Below are positions 35,923-43,155 of a DNA stretch of 59,844 bases, piece after piece. The notes under the pieces were generated by a model that saw only the letters and a list, made by a program, of their open reading frames with translations, was not told the DNA's origin and did not search any database. A program made the position numbers and the translations under genes. The number at the start of each line of letters is the position of its first letter. Position 1 is the first letter of the stretch. Source of the stretch: Fibrobacter sp. (GTDB lineage: Bacteria > Fibrobacterota > Fibrobacteria > Fibrobacterales > Fibrobacteraceae); the NCBI GenBank assembly GCA_017503015.1, contig JAFVTX010000028.1, forward strand, positions 1-59,844, in the 5' to 3' direction.

Positions 35923-36147
35923 GAAAAAAAGAAAAACCACCCTTTTTGGGGTGGTTTTCTTTTTTTATGCGTCGGGATAAAAAGGGACTCGGAGCCGAGA
36001 AGAGGGTGCGACTGAAATTTTTCATATGAGAACAAAGTGAACATAATTGAAAAATTTCAGCACTTGAGGCGCAAGCCTCAAGCCCGTAGGGCGAAGCATC
36101 GGCTCGCGCAGCGAGTGACCGATGCTGAGTATTCCCTTTTCCCGCTC
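35923..36147. ncRNA. Structured repeat unit 1 downstream of tRNA-Gly (candidate non-coding RNA or mobile unit)
   Basis: After the terminator come a near-copy of the reverse complement of the tRNA tail (AAAAAGGGACTCGGA at 35980-35994) and GAGGGTGCG (36002-36010). Stem A is CTGAAATTTTTCA/TGAAAAATTTCAG (36012-36060). Stem B is CTTGAGGC/GCCTCAAG (36063-36082), directly followed by CCCGTAGGG. Stem C is AGCATCGG/CCGATGCT (36095-36126). The unit ends in ATTCCCTTTTCCCGCTC, copying the tRNA 3' end. The 5' CGGGATAAAAAGGGA can pair with this tail. No ORF was recognised. Strand and expression are unknown. Confidence 0.55.
35933..35967. terminator. Terminator after tRNA-Gly; start of structured unit 1
   Basis: AAAACCACCC (35933-35942) pairs with GGGTGGTTTT (35949-35958), followed by a long T-run. 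It ends the tRNA transcript. The left flank is A-rich, so it could also work on the minus strand. Confidence 0.85.
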
Positions 36148-36190
36148 GAATACAAAAACGCCCAGCTTTTTGCTGGGCTTTTTTGTATTC
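36148..36190. terminator. Terminator at the start of structured unit 2
   Basis: GAATACAAAAA and GCCCAGC pair with GCTGGGC and TTTTTGTATTC around a five-base TTTTT loop. It directly follows the second copy of the tRNA tail. Its sequence differs from the terminators at 35933 and 36380, but position and form are the same. It is symmetric enough to work on both strands. Confidence 0.85.
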
Positions 36191-36379
36191 GGTTGAGAAG
36201 TTGGGTCGGACCCGAGACCCCTTGGGGGAGAGGGTGCGGCATAAAGCGACGTGCACGAAGTGCATACGATAGTCGCTTTATGAGCTTAATGTGAGTTCAC
36301 GAACATTAAGCCCGTAGGGTTAGACCGCAACCTTGCGCAAGCAAGGCGTTTTGTGGGCTAACATTCCCTTTTCCCGCTC
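36148..36379. ncRNA. Structured repeat unit 2
   Basis: Same order as unit 1 with different stem sequences. Terminator; GGGTCGGACCCGA; GAGGGTGCG (36230-36238). Stem A is ATAAAGCGAC/GTCGCTTTAT (36241-36281). Stem B is CTTAATGT/ACATTAAG (36285-36310), then CCCGTAGGG (36311-36319). Stem C is GTTAG/CTAAC (36319-36362) with inner CCTTGC/GCAAGG. It ends in ATTCCCTTTTCCCGCTC (36363-36379). Compensating changes in stems A-C between units argue that pairing is kept. Confidence 0.55.
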
Positions 36380-36420
36380 TAAACGAAAAAAGACACCTTT
36401 ATGGTGTCTTTTTTCGTTTA
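36380..36420. terminator. Terminator at the start of structured unit 3
   Basis: A perfect 18-bp stem: TAAACGAAAAAAGACACC (36380-36397) with GGTGTCTTTTTTCGTTTA (36403-36420). It sits immediately after the third tRNA tail and could act in both directions. Confidence 0.85.
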
Positions 36421-36659
36421 TCGCGGAAGGGCCCGGACCCTCGAAGAGGGTGCGGCAGTAGCGCCCGAGGCGAGCGCATAAAAACAGAATGTTTTTATGC
36501 CGAGCCGACCAAGCGGACGTCGAAGACGTCAAAAACCACCGTGCGCGTAGCGCATGAAATAGGTGGTTTTTGAGCTTGACGCGAACGTGAGTGAGTGTCG
36601 AGCCCGAAGGGTTGCTGAGCAGCCGCGTCAGCGGAGACTGCGAAGCAACATACCCTTTT

Positions 36660-36739
36660 GACGCCTTCGGCGTCAGCGGCGTCACTCGGTCATAGAGAAA
36701 AAGTGAACTTTTTCTATGACACTCGCTTAGCACGCTTTT
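36660..36739. repeat. 80-bp hairpin-rich insertion inside the last tRNA-tail copy
   Basis: CTTTT occurs at 36655-36659 and again at 36735-36739, and the tRNA-tail-like sequence resumes with CCCGTC at 36740. The inserted segment holds TGACGCC/GGCGTCA around TTC and GTCATAG/CTATGAC (36689-36720). The 5-bp direct repeat looks like a target duplication. Confidence 0.4.
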
Positions 36740-36800
36740 CCCGTCAAAACATTAAAATTTATTTCACTAAATTTTAAGAAATAATACTAGTTTTTGCCAA

Positions 36801-36859
36801 TTTTTCATTATATTTAATGAAAAATATTTGCACATTTTTAAGAATTTTATTATATTTAA
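36801..36859 (+). promoter_or_regulatory. AT-rich promoter/operator region of hipBA
   Basis: A perfect inverted repeat TTTTTCATT/AATGAAAAA (36801-36824, 6-bp centre) contains ATTATATTTAA, which recurs at 36849-36859, 42 bp downstream. HipB-type antitoxins bind paired operators over their own promoter, so these are the likely operator sites; TATATT here can also serve as -10. Confidence 0.5.
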
Positions 36860-36880
36860 AACAAGATAATAGGAGGAGCT

Positions 36881-37291
36881 ATGGCCATGTACTCTGCACA
36901 GACCGACGAATCCGCACTTGCCCTGCTCGGCAAGCGTATGGCGGCATTCCGTGTCAGGAACAATTGGACCCAAGCAAAGCTTGCCCAAATGGCCGGAGTC
37001 AGCAAGGGAACGGTAGAGCGAATCGAACGTGGTGATTCCGTGCAAATACTGAACCTGGTCAAGGTGCTGCGGGCCTGCGGCATGCTGGAAACCTTCCTGG
37101 GAATTTTCCCCGACGATTCTCCCTCGCCCATGCAAATCCTGCAAATGGGAAAAATAAAGCCCCGGCAGCGGGCGGGCTCCCCCCACAAGAAAAATTCTGG
37201 AGCCAACGTCATCTTCGATACCGGCGCCAATTATTCCGCAACACAAAATTCCGGTAAAAAGAAGCCCTGGGTCTGGGAAGAAGACAAGTAA
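36881..37291 (+). CDS. hipB: HipB-like antitoxin, XRE-type DNA-binding protein
   Basis: 136 residues. A helix-turn-helix at about 15-70 (LGKRMAAFRVRNNWTQAKLA, then GVSKGTVERIERGDSVQ) is followed by a longer, basic, low-complexity C-terminus than in E. coli HipB (which is about 88 residues). It would repress the operon and neutralise HipA. A strong AGGAGG precedes ATGGCC, and hipA starts 9 bp after its stop. Confidence 0.88.
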   Translation: MAMYSAQTDESALALLGKRMAAFRVRNNWTQAKLAQMAGVSKGTVERIERGDSVQILNLVKVLRACGMLETFLGIFPDDSPSPMQILQMGKIKPRQRAGSPHKKNSGANVIFDTGANYSATQNSGKKKPWVWEEDK

Positions 37292-37300
37292 CGGTACAAG

Positions 37301-38593
37301 ATGATTGCAGTACAGGTAAAACTCTGGGGAACGACCATCGGAGCAATTTCCATGCTGGAAGGCGACTCCGTCGCCCGTTTCGAATACGCCGAGCCCTTTA
37401 TTGGAGCGGGAATCGAACCCTCGCCCCTTGTGATGCCCGTATCCAGGCGGATCTACAGTTTCCCGCAACTGTCAGGGACATTCCACGGATTGCCCGGACT
37501 TTTTGCAGACAGCCTTCCCGACAAGTTCGGCAACAAGGTCATAGACTCCTGGCTGCTGCGGCAGGGACGCACTCCCGAAAGTTTTACCGCCCTTGAACGC
37601 CTGTGCTATACAGGGAATCGTGGCATGGGAGCGCTGGAATTTTCGCCCCTGCAGGGGCCCGATTCCCGCACAGACGATTCCATTGACGTGGAAAGCCTGC
37701 GAGCTTTCGCCGCCGAAATTCTGAACCGGCGCAAGCACTTTTCCACAAAAAGGCTCAGCAAAAAGAACAACCGGTCTTTCGAGGAAATTCTCAAGGTCGG
37801 GACTTCTGCGGGGGGCGCCCGGGCAAAAATCCTGGTGGCCTACAACGAAACCACCGGCGAAATGCGTTCCGGGCAGGTGGAGGCCGAACCGGATTTTGGA
37901 TACTGGCTGTTGAAACTCGACGACGTGGAGCATAACGGCGACAAGGAAAACGCAGACCTGTTCGGTTACGGCGCCATAGAATACACCTACTCGCAAATGG
38001 TGAATCTTGCAGGCATCCACATGACAGAATGCAGGCTCTACGAAAGTGCCGGACACAGGCACTTTATGACACGTCGGTTCGACAGGCTGGCAGGCGGCAA
38101 AAAACTGCATTACCAGTCCCTTTGCGGCCTTGCCCACTACGACTTCAACATGCCGGGGGCCTACAGCTACGAGCAGGCACTGGACGTTATCAAGCGGCTA
38201 GGCCTGGGCTACGACGCCCTGGAAGAAATGTACCGCCGGGCAGCCTTCAACATTTGCTCCCGCAACCAGGACGATCACGCCAAGAACATCGGGTTCCTGA
38301 TGGACAAGCAGGGAACATGGGCCCTCGCCCCCGCATTCGATATGACCTATGCCTACAACCCGCAAGGGGCATGGACCGGGTCACACCAGATGACCTTCAA
38401 CGGCAAGCGTGACGGCTTTACACTGGACGATTTCAAGGCCGTGGCAAAATTCGCAGGGCTCAGGCAGGGCCGTTACAAAAAGATTCTACACGAAGTCGAA
38501 GATGCCGTTCGCCAATGGCCAAGACTTGCCCGCCAAAACGGTGTTCCTGCAAGAATCATCAGGGCAATCGCCAGCGTGCAGGAAACGCCGTAG
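37301..38593 (+). CDS. hipA: HipA-like serine/threonine kinase toxin
   Basis: 430 residues, full length for the family. HipA kinases phosphorylate a translation factor such as glutamyl-tRNA synthetase and cause growth arrest. The N-terminal subdomain includes LPGLFADSLPDKFGN. The kinase part has GTSAGGARAKILV, the catalytic RNQDDHAKNIGF and the metal-binding APAFDMTYAYNP. All key residues appear intact, so it is probably active. The pair lies beside the tRNA-Gly array, a common neighbourhood for acquired genes. Confidence 0.93.
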   Translation: MIAVQVKLWGTTIGAISMLEGDSVARFEYAEPFIGAGIEPSPLVMPVSRRIYSFPQLSGTFHGLPGLFADSLPDKFGNKVIDSWLLRQGRTPESFTALERLCYTGNRGMGALEFSPLQGPDSRTDDSIDVESLRAFAAEILNRRKHFSTKRLSKKNNRSFEEILKVGTSAGGARAKILVAYNETTGEMRSGQVEAEPDFGYWLLKLDDVEHNGDKENADLFGYGAIEYTYSQMVNLAGIHMTECRLYESAGHRHFMTRRFDRLAGGKKLHYQSLCGLAHYDFNMPGAYSYEQALDVIKRLGLGYDALEEMYRRAAFNICSRNQDDHAKNIGFLMDKQGTWALAPAFDMTYAYNPQGAWTGSHQMTFNGKRDGFTLDDFKAVAKFAGLRQGRYKKILHEVEDAVRQWPRLARQNGVPARIIRAIASVQETP

Positions 38594-38619
38594 GCAGAAA
38601 ATGTATATTGCGGAGGATT

Positions 38620-39606
38620 ATGCCACGCCTGATGTCGCCGCTTAGGCCCCGCTATATGCGCAAGCCTCCCGAAGGTTCTACGGAAGCGTTTACGGCGGCA
38701 TCTGCACAGCCTGTGCCGCCTGCGGAACAGCAGGAAACTCCCGAATACCCCGAAACGGTGCAGGTATCCGAAGGGACTTTCCGGCAGGTGCGGGACGACA
38801 GTCTAGTGCTACTTTCCCAGGGAATCGAGCACAGGCTTGTGCGTTCGGAAGAAGGGCCGTTCCAGATTTTCGTTGTGCCTGAGATGGAGGGTGCGGCAAG
38901 GCTCCAGCTGGAACTGTACCACAAGGAGAATCCCCCGAAGGAGGAGAACCCGCCCATACCGCTGAGTTTCAGCCTGCAGCCCCTGTGGGTGCTGCTTGCG
39001 CCCATTCTCGTAACACTGCTGCAATTCACGGACAAAATAAACCTCCACAGCGAAGGGGTCTCCGACGCGGCCAAGGTCCTGAAGGGGGAATGGTGGCGAA
39101 GCCTTACCGCACAGACCCTGCACGGCGACGCCAGGCATTTGGCGTCGAACCTGCTCTGCGGATACATCGTAATGAACATGATTACCTTCCGTATTCCGCT
39201 CCTCAGACTTGCGCCCTTTATCGCCGTGGCCGCCGCCGTGGCAAATCTCTGTGTGTCGGCCACGGTGCAGACGGACTTTCGCTCCCTGGGGTTTTCCACC
39301 TTCGTGTTCGCCGCCATCGGATGCCTTTCGGTCATCGAGTTCCGACTGATGCCCAAGGAAAGCCACGGGATGCTCCGCAGGTTCGCACCCCTGTGCGGGG
39401 CGGCATCGCTGGCGGTGTTTCTCGGGCTTGGAGAGAACGCAGACATCCTGGGACACGCCTACGGGTTCGTGGCGGGGCTGTTCTGCGGATTCATTCCGAA
39501 AAAAAAGAGCCTGCGCTGGGGGACTCCCCTTTCGAGCGCAGACGGTATTGGTCTATTGATGTATTACGGCCTGTACCTGTTGGCCTGGAAACTGGCGCTG
39601 GGCTAA
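38620..39606 (+). CDS. Rhomboid-family membrane protein
   Basis: About 328 residues from ATG 38620 (GGAGG just upstream; later ATGs are possible). The first 125 residues are soluble and variable. Then come rhomboid-like helices: GEWWRSLTAQTLHGDARHLASNL matches the WR...H..HL.SN signature, the Ser region reads SLGFSTFVFAAIG, and the His is in GHAYGFVAGL. The nucleophile motif is GFST rather than the usual GxSG, so protease activity is likely but not certain. It is convergent with nrdG, with a 4-bp overlap of stops. Confidence 0.82.
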   Translation: MPRLMSPLRPRYMRKPPEGSTEAFTAASAQPVPPAEQQETPEYPETVQVSEGTFRQVRDDSLVLLSQGIEHRLVRSEEGPFQIFVVPEMEGAARLQLELYHKENPPKEENPPIPLSFSLQPLWVLLAPILVTLLQFTDKINLHSEGVSDAAKVLKGEWWRSLTAQTLHGDARHLASNLLCGYIVMNMITFRIPLLRLAPFIAVAAAVANLCVSATVQTDFRSLGFSTFVFAAIGCLSVIEFRLMPKESHGMLRRFAPLCGAASLAVFLGLGENADILGHAYGFVAGLFCGFIPKKKSLRWGTPLSSADGIGLLMYYGLYLLAWKLALG

Positions 39607-40172
39607 ACAGCGCACTTGACGGCAAGCGGTTCCCGCTCCGCCATTTCGTCCAGCTGGATCTGGTGCAGCACCACACGGCCCTGGGCAAGGCTTTCGGGCA
39701 CGTCGATGATGCGCTGGTTGCTGGAGCCGCGGAACTTGAGTTCCAGGGAACGTTTCGCCATCACGAAGGGGCCGTCAATCAGGATGTCGGCAAAGGTGAG
39801 CAGTTCGAAAAAGTCCGGACGCTCTTCCTTCAGTTCCATGAGACGTTCGTAGGTATAACCCGTGTAGATAATCAGGTTCATACCCCGTTCCTTGATTTCG
39901 CGGGCCAGCGGGATCAGGGCCGCCGATTGCTCCATGGGGTCGCCGCCGCTGAAAGTGACTCCGTCCAGCAGGGGGTTCTCGTCGATCATCGCAAGAATCT
40001 CTTCGATATCGATAAAGTGCCCGCCTGCAAAGTCGTGGGTCTGCGGGTTCTGGCAACCGGGGCAATGATGGTGACAGCCCTGGGTGAAAACCGTCATGCG
40101 GATACCGGGCCCGTCCACAAAGGATTCCGGCTCAATTCCCGCAATGCGGAGTCTCGGAGTTTGCTGTTCCGT
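39603..40172 (-). CDS. nrdG: Anaerobic ribonucleotide reductase activating protein, probable ACG start
   Basis: A radical SAM enzyme that makes the glycyl radical on NrdD. The cluster motif is CHHHCPGC, and GVTFSGGDPMEQ follows. The conserved N-terminus extends upstream of the first ordinary start (GTG 40118): the codons before it read LRIAGIEPESF and continue back to an in-frame stop with no ATG, GTG or TTG. The sequence TAATACGG at the preceding gene's stop places an ACG (40172-40170) exactly where a coupled ATG would be expected. Translation from ACG is inference; a mutated start or sequencing error is possible. Confidence 0.88.
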   Translation of the reverse strand, partial: TEQQTPRLRIAGIEPESFVDGPGIRMTVFTQGCHHHCPGCQNPQTHDFAGGHFIDIEEILAMIDENPLLDGVTFSGGDPMEQSAALIPLAREIKERGMNLIIYTGYTYERLMELKEERPDFFELLTFADILIDGPFVMAKRSLELKFRGSSNQRIIDVPESLAQGRVVLHQIQLDEMAEREPLAVKCAV

Positions 40173-40173
40173 A

Positions 40174-40320
40174 TTACACCCCGTGCTTTACGCGGTCGTT
40201 CACTTCGGCGCGCTTCGCGTTGTTGAAACGGTCGATGGTACCTACCAGGTAACCGGTGATGCGGCGGATGCGTTCGAAACCCACACCCTCGCCATACTTG
40301 CTCAGTTCTTTTTCAGACAT
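40174..40320 (-). CDS. Stand-alone glycyl-radical domain of anaerobic ribonucleotide reductase
   Basis: A 48-residue ORF with the strong ribosome binding site AAGGAGG 5 bases before ATG. It contains GFERIRRITGYLVGTIDRFN and ends NAKRAEVNDRVKHGV. This is the C-terminal glycyl-radical segment of class III reductases, with the radical Gly in RITGY. The upstream nrdD lacks this segment and ends 94 bp before. The frame differs from nrdD, so this is not simple stop readthrough. It probably works as a separate subunit, comparable in idea to the spare glycyl-radical protein GrcA for pyruvate formate-lyase. nrdG overlaps its stop region. Confidence 0.85.
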   Translation of the reverse strand: MSEKELSKYGEGVGFERIRRITGYLVGTIDRFNNAKRAEVNDRVKHGV

Positions 40321-40338
40321 GTTGTCCTCCTTATGTTA

Positions 40339-40414
40339 ATTATGATTTCGGATTTCAGATTTCAGAATTATTTTCATTCATCAAATTCCGAACTCCGAAA
40401 TCTTAAATCTGAAT
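40339..40414. repeat. 7-bp-period repeat separating nrdD from the glycyl-radical ORF
   Basis: ATTTCGG, ATTTCAG, ATTTCAG and, further on, TCCGAAC, TCCGAAA, TCTTAAA, TCTGAAT follow each other at 7-bp steps. The two halves are roughly inverted copies, so a long imperfect hairpin can form in the nrd transcript. Confidence 0.85.
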
Positions 40415-42745
40415 TTATCTAATTCCCTTGAACGCAGGCATACCCGGGTAAAGCTTGCGCAGTTCCTCGATCTTGGCCTCGGAAATGGCGTGACCTTCGC
40501 TACGTCCGCAGCGGGGGCAGCAGTCTCCGATAACACCCACGAATCCGCAAACCGGGTCGCGGTCCACCGGGTGGTTGATGCTTCCGTAACCGATGCCGGA
40601 TTTTGCCATGTGGTGCACGATCTTCTCGAAGGCGTCCAGGTTCTGGCTCGGGTCGCCATCCAGTTCCACGTAGCTGATGTGGCCAGCGTTGGTGAGAGCG
40701 TGGTACGGGGCTTCCAGAGAAATCTTCTTGAAAGCCGAAATCTTGTAGTACACCGGCACGTGGAAAGAGTTGGTGTAGTAATCGCGGTCGGTAACGCCCG
40801 GGATAATGCCGAACTTCTTCTTGTCCATGCGCACGAAACGACCGGAAAGGCCTTCGGCGGGAGTAGCCAGCAAGCTGAAGTTCAGGCCAAGGCGCTTGGA
40901 TTCCTTGTCGCAGAATTCACGCATGTGGCCGATAATCTTGAGACCCAGTTCCTGGGAAGCCTCGGATTCGCCGTGATGCTTGCCGGTAAGGGCCACCAGG
41001 GTTTCGGCAAGGCCGATGAAACCGATGGAAAGAGTGCCGTGCTTGATGACTTCGCCCACGGTATCCTCCCAGCCCAGCTTTTCGGAATCGATCCACACGC
41101 CCTGTCCCATGAGGAAGGGGAAGTTCTTGACCTTGCGACGGCTCTGCACAGCAAAGCGTTCCATGAGCTGGTCACTCACCAGTTGCAGCATGCGGTCCAG
41201 TTCCTTGAAGAACAGGTCCACGGACTTCATCTTGATGGCGATGCGGGGCAGGTTGATAGAGGTGAAGCTCAGGTTACCACGGCCGAAACTGATTTCGCGG
41301 GTCGGGTCGTAGTTGTTGCCGATCACGCGGGTACGGCAACCCATGTAAGAGATTTCCGTTTCGGGGTGGCCCGGCTTGTAGTACTGCAGGTTGTACGGAG
41401 CATCCTGGAAGCTGAAGTTGGGGAACAGGCGCTTCGCGCTCACCTTGCAGGCCAGCTTGAACAGGTCGTAGTTGGGGTCGCCAGGATTCAGGCTGATGCC
41501 TTCCTTGACACGGAAAATCTGGATGGGGAAAATGGCCGTCTCGCCGCCGCCCAGGCCCTCGTCGGTGGTGAGCAGCAGGTTACGCATGACCATGCGGGCT
41601 TCGGGCTCGGTGCACATGCCGTAGTTGATGCTAGAGAACGGCGTCTGGGCGCCGGCGCGGCTGTGCATGGAGTTCAGGTTGTGCACGAAAGCTTCCATGG
41701 CCTGGAAGGTGGTCTTGTCCGTTTCTTCGTAGGCCTGCTTCTCGGCGAACTTCTGGGCCTTCATCACGATTTCGGTGTCATAGACCTTGGAAAGCTCGCG
41801 GGCTTCGGCTTCCACAAACTTCTCGTTGGGCACGAGGGTCGCCACCATGCCCATCTCGGCCATTTCGGAGTGGAGCTTCTTGACCACCGGAAGGATTTCC
41901 TCTTCTTCCTTGCCGGTAAAGAGAATCAGGGCCTTCACCAGGTTGGAGAGGTAGGCCTTGCGGTAAGTAATGCGCACGCCATCGGCCATGGCGTAGTCGA
42001 AGTTGGGAATGGACTGGCCACCGTGCTGGTCGTTCTGGTTACTTTGTATGGCAATGGCGGCAAGAGCCGCGTAGCTGCGGATATCCTTGGGTTCGCGCAG
42101 GTGGCCGTGACCGGTGTTGAAGCCGCCCTTGAACAGTTTCTTCAGGTCGATCTGGCAGCAGGTCATGGTGAGGGAGTAGAAGTCCAAATCGTGGATGTGG
42201 ATATCGCCCTCGGAGTGTGCGCGGCTGTGCTCGGGCTTGAGCATCATCATGGTGTAGAAATGCTTGGCCGATTCGGAGCCGTACTTGAGCATGGTGCCCA
42301 TGGCGGTGTCGCCGTCGATGTTCGCGTTTTCGCGCTTGAGGTCGGATTCCTTGGCGGAACTGAAAGTAATGTCGCGGAGCGTGTGCATGAGGCGGGTGTT
42401 CACTTCGCGGATGCGGGTACGCTCGGCACGGTACAGGATGTAGCTCTTGGCGGTATCGGCAAAACCGCCCTCGGTCAGGGCCTTTTCAACGGCGTCCTGG
42501 ATTTCCTCGATTTCGGGCTTTACCTTGCCCTCGGCTTCCAAGAGGCCAACGGCGCTTGCCGCCACCTGGAGGGCCGTGCTGGAGAGCACGTCGTCGTTTC
42601 CCAACAAATTCAGCTGGTCCTGGGAGGCCTTGATCTGTTCGTCCAATTCACCAGAGGCGCGGAAAGCCTTCTCGATAGCGGCAGAAATCTTCTCGATGTT
42701 AAACGGCATCTCGCGGCCGTCGCGCTTTTTCACTGTAACAATCAT
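40415..42745 (-). CDS. nrdD: Anaerobic (class III) ribonucleoside-triphosphate reductase, large part without the glycyl-radical segment
   Basis: 776 residues. It reduces ribonucleotides under anoxic conditions. The N-terminal ATP-cone (MIVTVKKRDGREMPFNIEKI) is followed by the catalytic barrel (RDITFSSAKESDLKREN, IHIHDLDFYSLTMTC, HGGQSIPNFDYAMADG). The C-terminal metal-binding Cys cluster is DPVCGFVGVIGDCCPRCG. After that the protein ends at AFKGIR, whereas typical NrdD continues into RxxGY. That part is on the next ORF. AAGGT lies upstream of the ATG. Two NrdR boxes precede the gene. Confidence 0.95.
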   Translation of the reverse strand: MIVTVKKRDGREMPFNIEKISAAIEKAFRASGELDEQIKASQDQLNLLGNDDVLSSTALQVAASAVGLLEAEGKVKPEIEEIQDAVEKALTEGGFADTAKSYILYRAERTRIREVNTRLMHTLRDITFSSAKESDLKRENANIDGDTAMGTMLKYGSESAKHFYTMMMLKPEHSRAHSEGDIHIHDLDFYSLTMTCCQIDLKKLFKGGFNTGHGHLREPKDIRSYAALAAIAIQSNQNDQHGGQSIPNFDYAMADGVRITYRKAYLSNLVKALILFTGKEEEEILPVVKKLHSEMAEMGMVATLVPNEKFVEAEARELSKVYDTEIVMKAQKFAEKQAYEETDKTTFQAMEAFVHNLNSMHSRAGAQTPFSSINYGMCTEPEARMVMRNLLLTTDEGLGGGETAIFPIQIFRVKEGISLNPGDPNYDLFKLACKVSAKRLFPNFSFQDAPYNLQYYKPGHPETEISYMGCRTRVIGNNYDPTREISFGRGNLSFTSINLPRIAIKMKSVDLFFKELDRMLQLVSDQLMERFAVQSRRKVKNFPFLMGQGVWIDSEKLGWEDTVGEVIKHGTLSIGFIGLAETLVALTGKHHGESEASQELGLKIIGHMREFCDKESKRLGLNFSLLATPAEGLSGRFVRMDKKKFGIIPGVTDRDYYTNSFHVPVYYKISAFKKISLEAPYHALTNAGHISYVELDGDPSQNLDAFEKIVHHMAKSGIGYGSINHPVDRDPVCGFVGVIGDCCPRCGRSEGHAISEAKIEELRKLYPGMPAFKGIR

Positions 42746-42798
42746 TACTTTTACCTTTTTTTCATCAAAATGGGTCAGCGGTCAAATAATAACAAAAA

Positions 42799-42814
42799 AC
42801 ACCATATCTTGTGC
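42799..42814 (-). promoter_or_regulatory. NrdR box 1
   Basis: ACACCATATCTTGTGC closely matches the NrdR consensus acaCwAtATaTwGtgt, a palindrome bound by the repressor NrdR upstream of ribonucleotide reductase genes. It lies about 55-70 bp before the nrdD start. Confidence 0.75.
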
Positions 42815-42831
42815 TTTTCAATTCAAGACCA

Positions 42832-42847
42832 CCACAACATGTGGTGA
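42832..42847 (-). promoter_or_regulatory. NrdR box 2
   Basis: CCACAACATGTGGTGA is a weaker match to the same consensus. Its centre is exactly 33 bp (three helical turns) from box 1, the usual spacing of paired NrdR boxes. The spacing supports both sites. The nrdR gene is not in this window. Confidence 0.65.
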
Positions 42848-43069
42848 TTTTGAGGTCGGACCACCACCAGAGGTCGGGGGAATTTTCGTCCAACTCCTTA
42901 ATACACAAATATTTAAGGAAAACAGAAAAAAGTAAGATTGTGGAAAGCTACCGGGAAGATTACGCCCCTTTGTGGCCATATATAACAGAAAAAAGGCAGA
43001 AACGGCGAATGTCCGGGAAAAAAGTAGATTTAATCAAAAATATATATCGTTTCAATCAAAACTATTCAT

Positions 43070-43098
43070 TTGACAATATTGAATACGGGGCTTAAATT
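43070..43098 (+). promoter_or_regulatory. Candidate sigma-70-type promoter for the 83-residue gene
   Basis: TTGACA at 43070-43075 is followed after 17 bp by TAAATT at 43093-43098, about 58 bp before the ATG. Confidence 0.5.
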
Positions 43099-43155
43099 AT
43101 AAATGTAACAAGCAAGCGTTCCGGCAAGCGGTACCGCCCGCCCCGAGGAGGAATT

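Larger units (their letters stand above)
36380..36745. ncRNA. Structured repeat unit 3, interrupted by an 80-bp insertion
   Basis: Terminator; GGGCCCGGACCC; GAGGGTGCG (36446-36454). Two stem-A-like hairpins follow: GCATAAAAAC/GTTTTTATGC (36476-36500) and AAAAACCACC/GGTGGTTTTT (36531-36571). Stem B is CTTGAC/GTCGAG (36575-36602), then CCCGAAGGG (36603-36611). Stem C is GTTGCT/AGCAAC (36611-36649). The tail ACATACCCTTTT is split from CCCGTC by an insertion. Without the insertion the unit is 286 bp. It is the most diverged of the three. Confidence 0.5.
42746..43155. other. Divergent intergenic region upstream of nrdD
   Basis: 410 bp without a gene. The nrdD side has two NrdR boxes; the other side has a candidate promoter for the 83-residue gene. 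Between about 42890 and 43060 it is AT-rich with no ORF I would support. Confidence 0.6.

Noticed and set aside
40174-40417. Programmed frameshift or stop readthrough joining nrdD to the radical-domain ORF
   Set aside because: The two ORFs are 94 bp apart in different frames with intervening stops, and the second has its own strong ribosome binding site.
40490-42847. A 785-codon open frame on the plus strand opposite nrdD
   Set aside because: It is antisense to a gene with clear conserved motifs and has the composition of a shadow frame; no ribosome binding site or family features.
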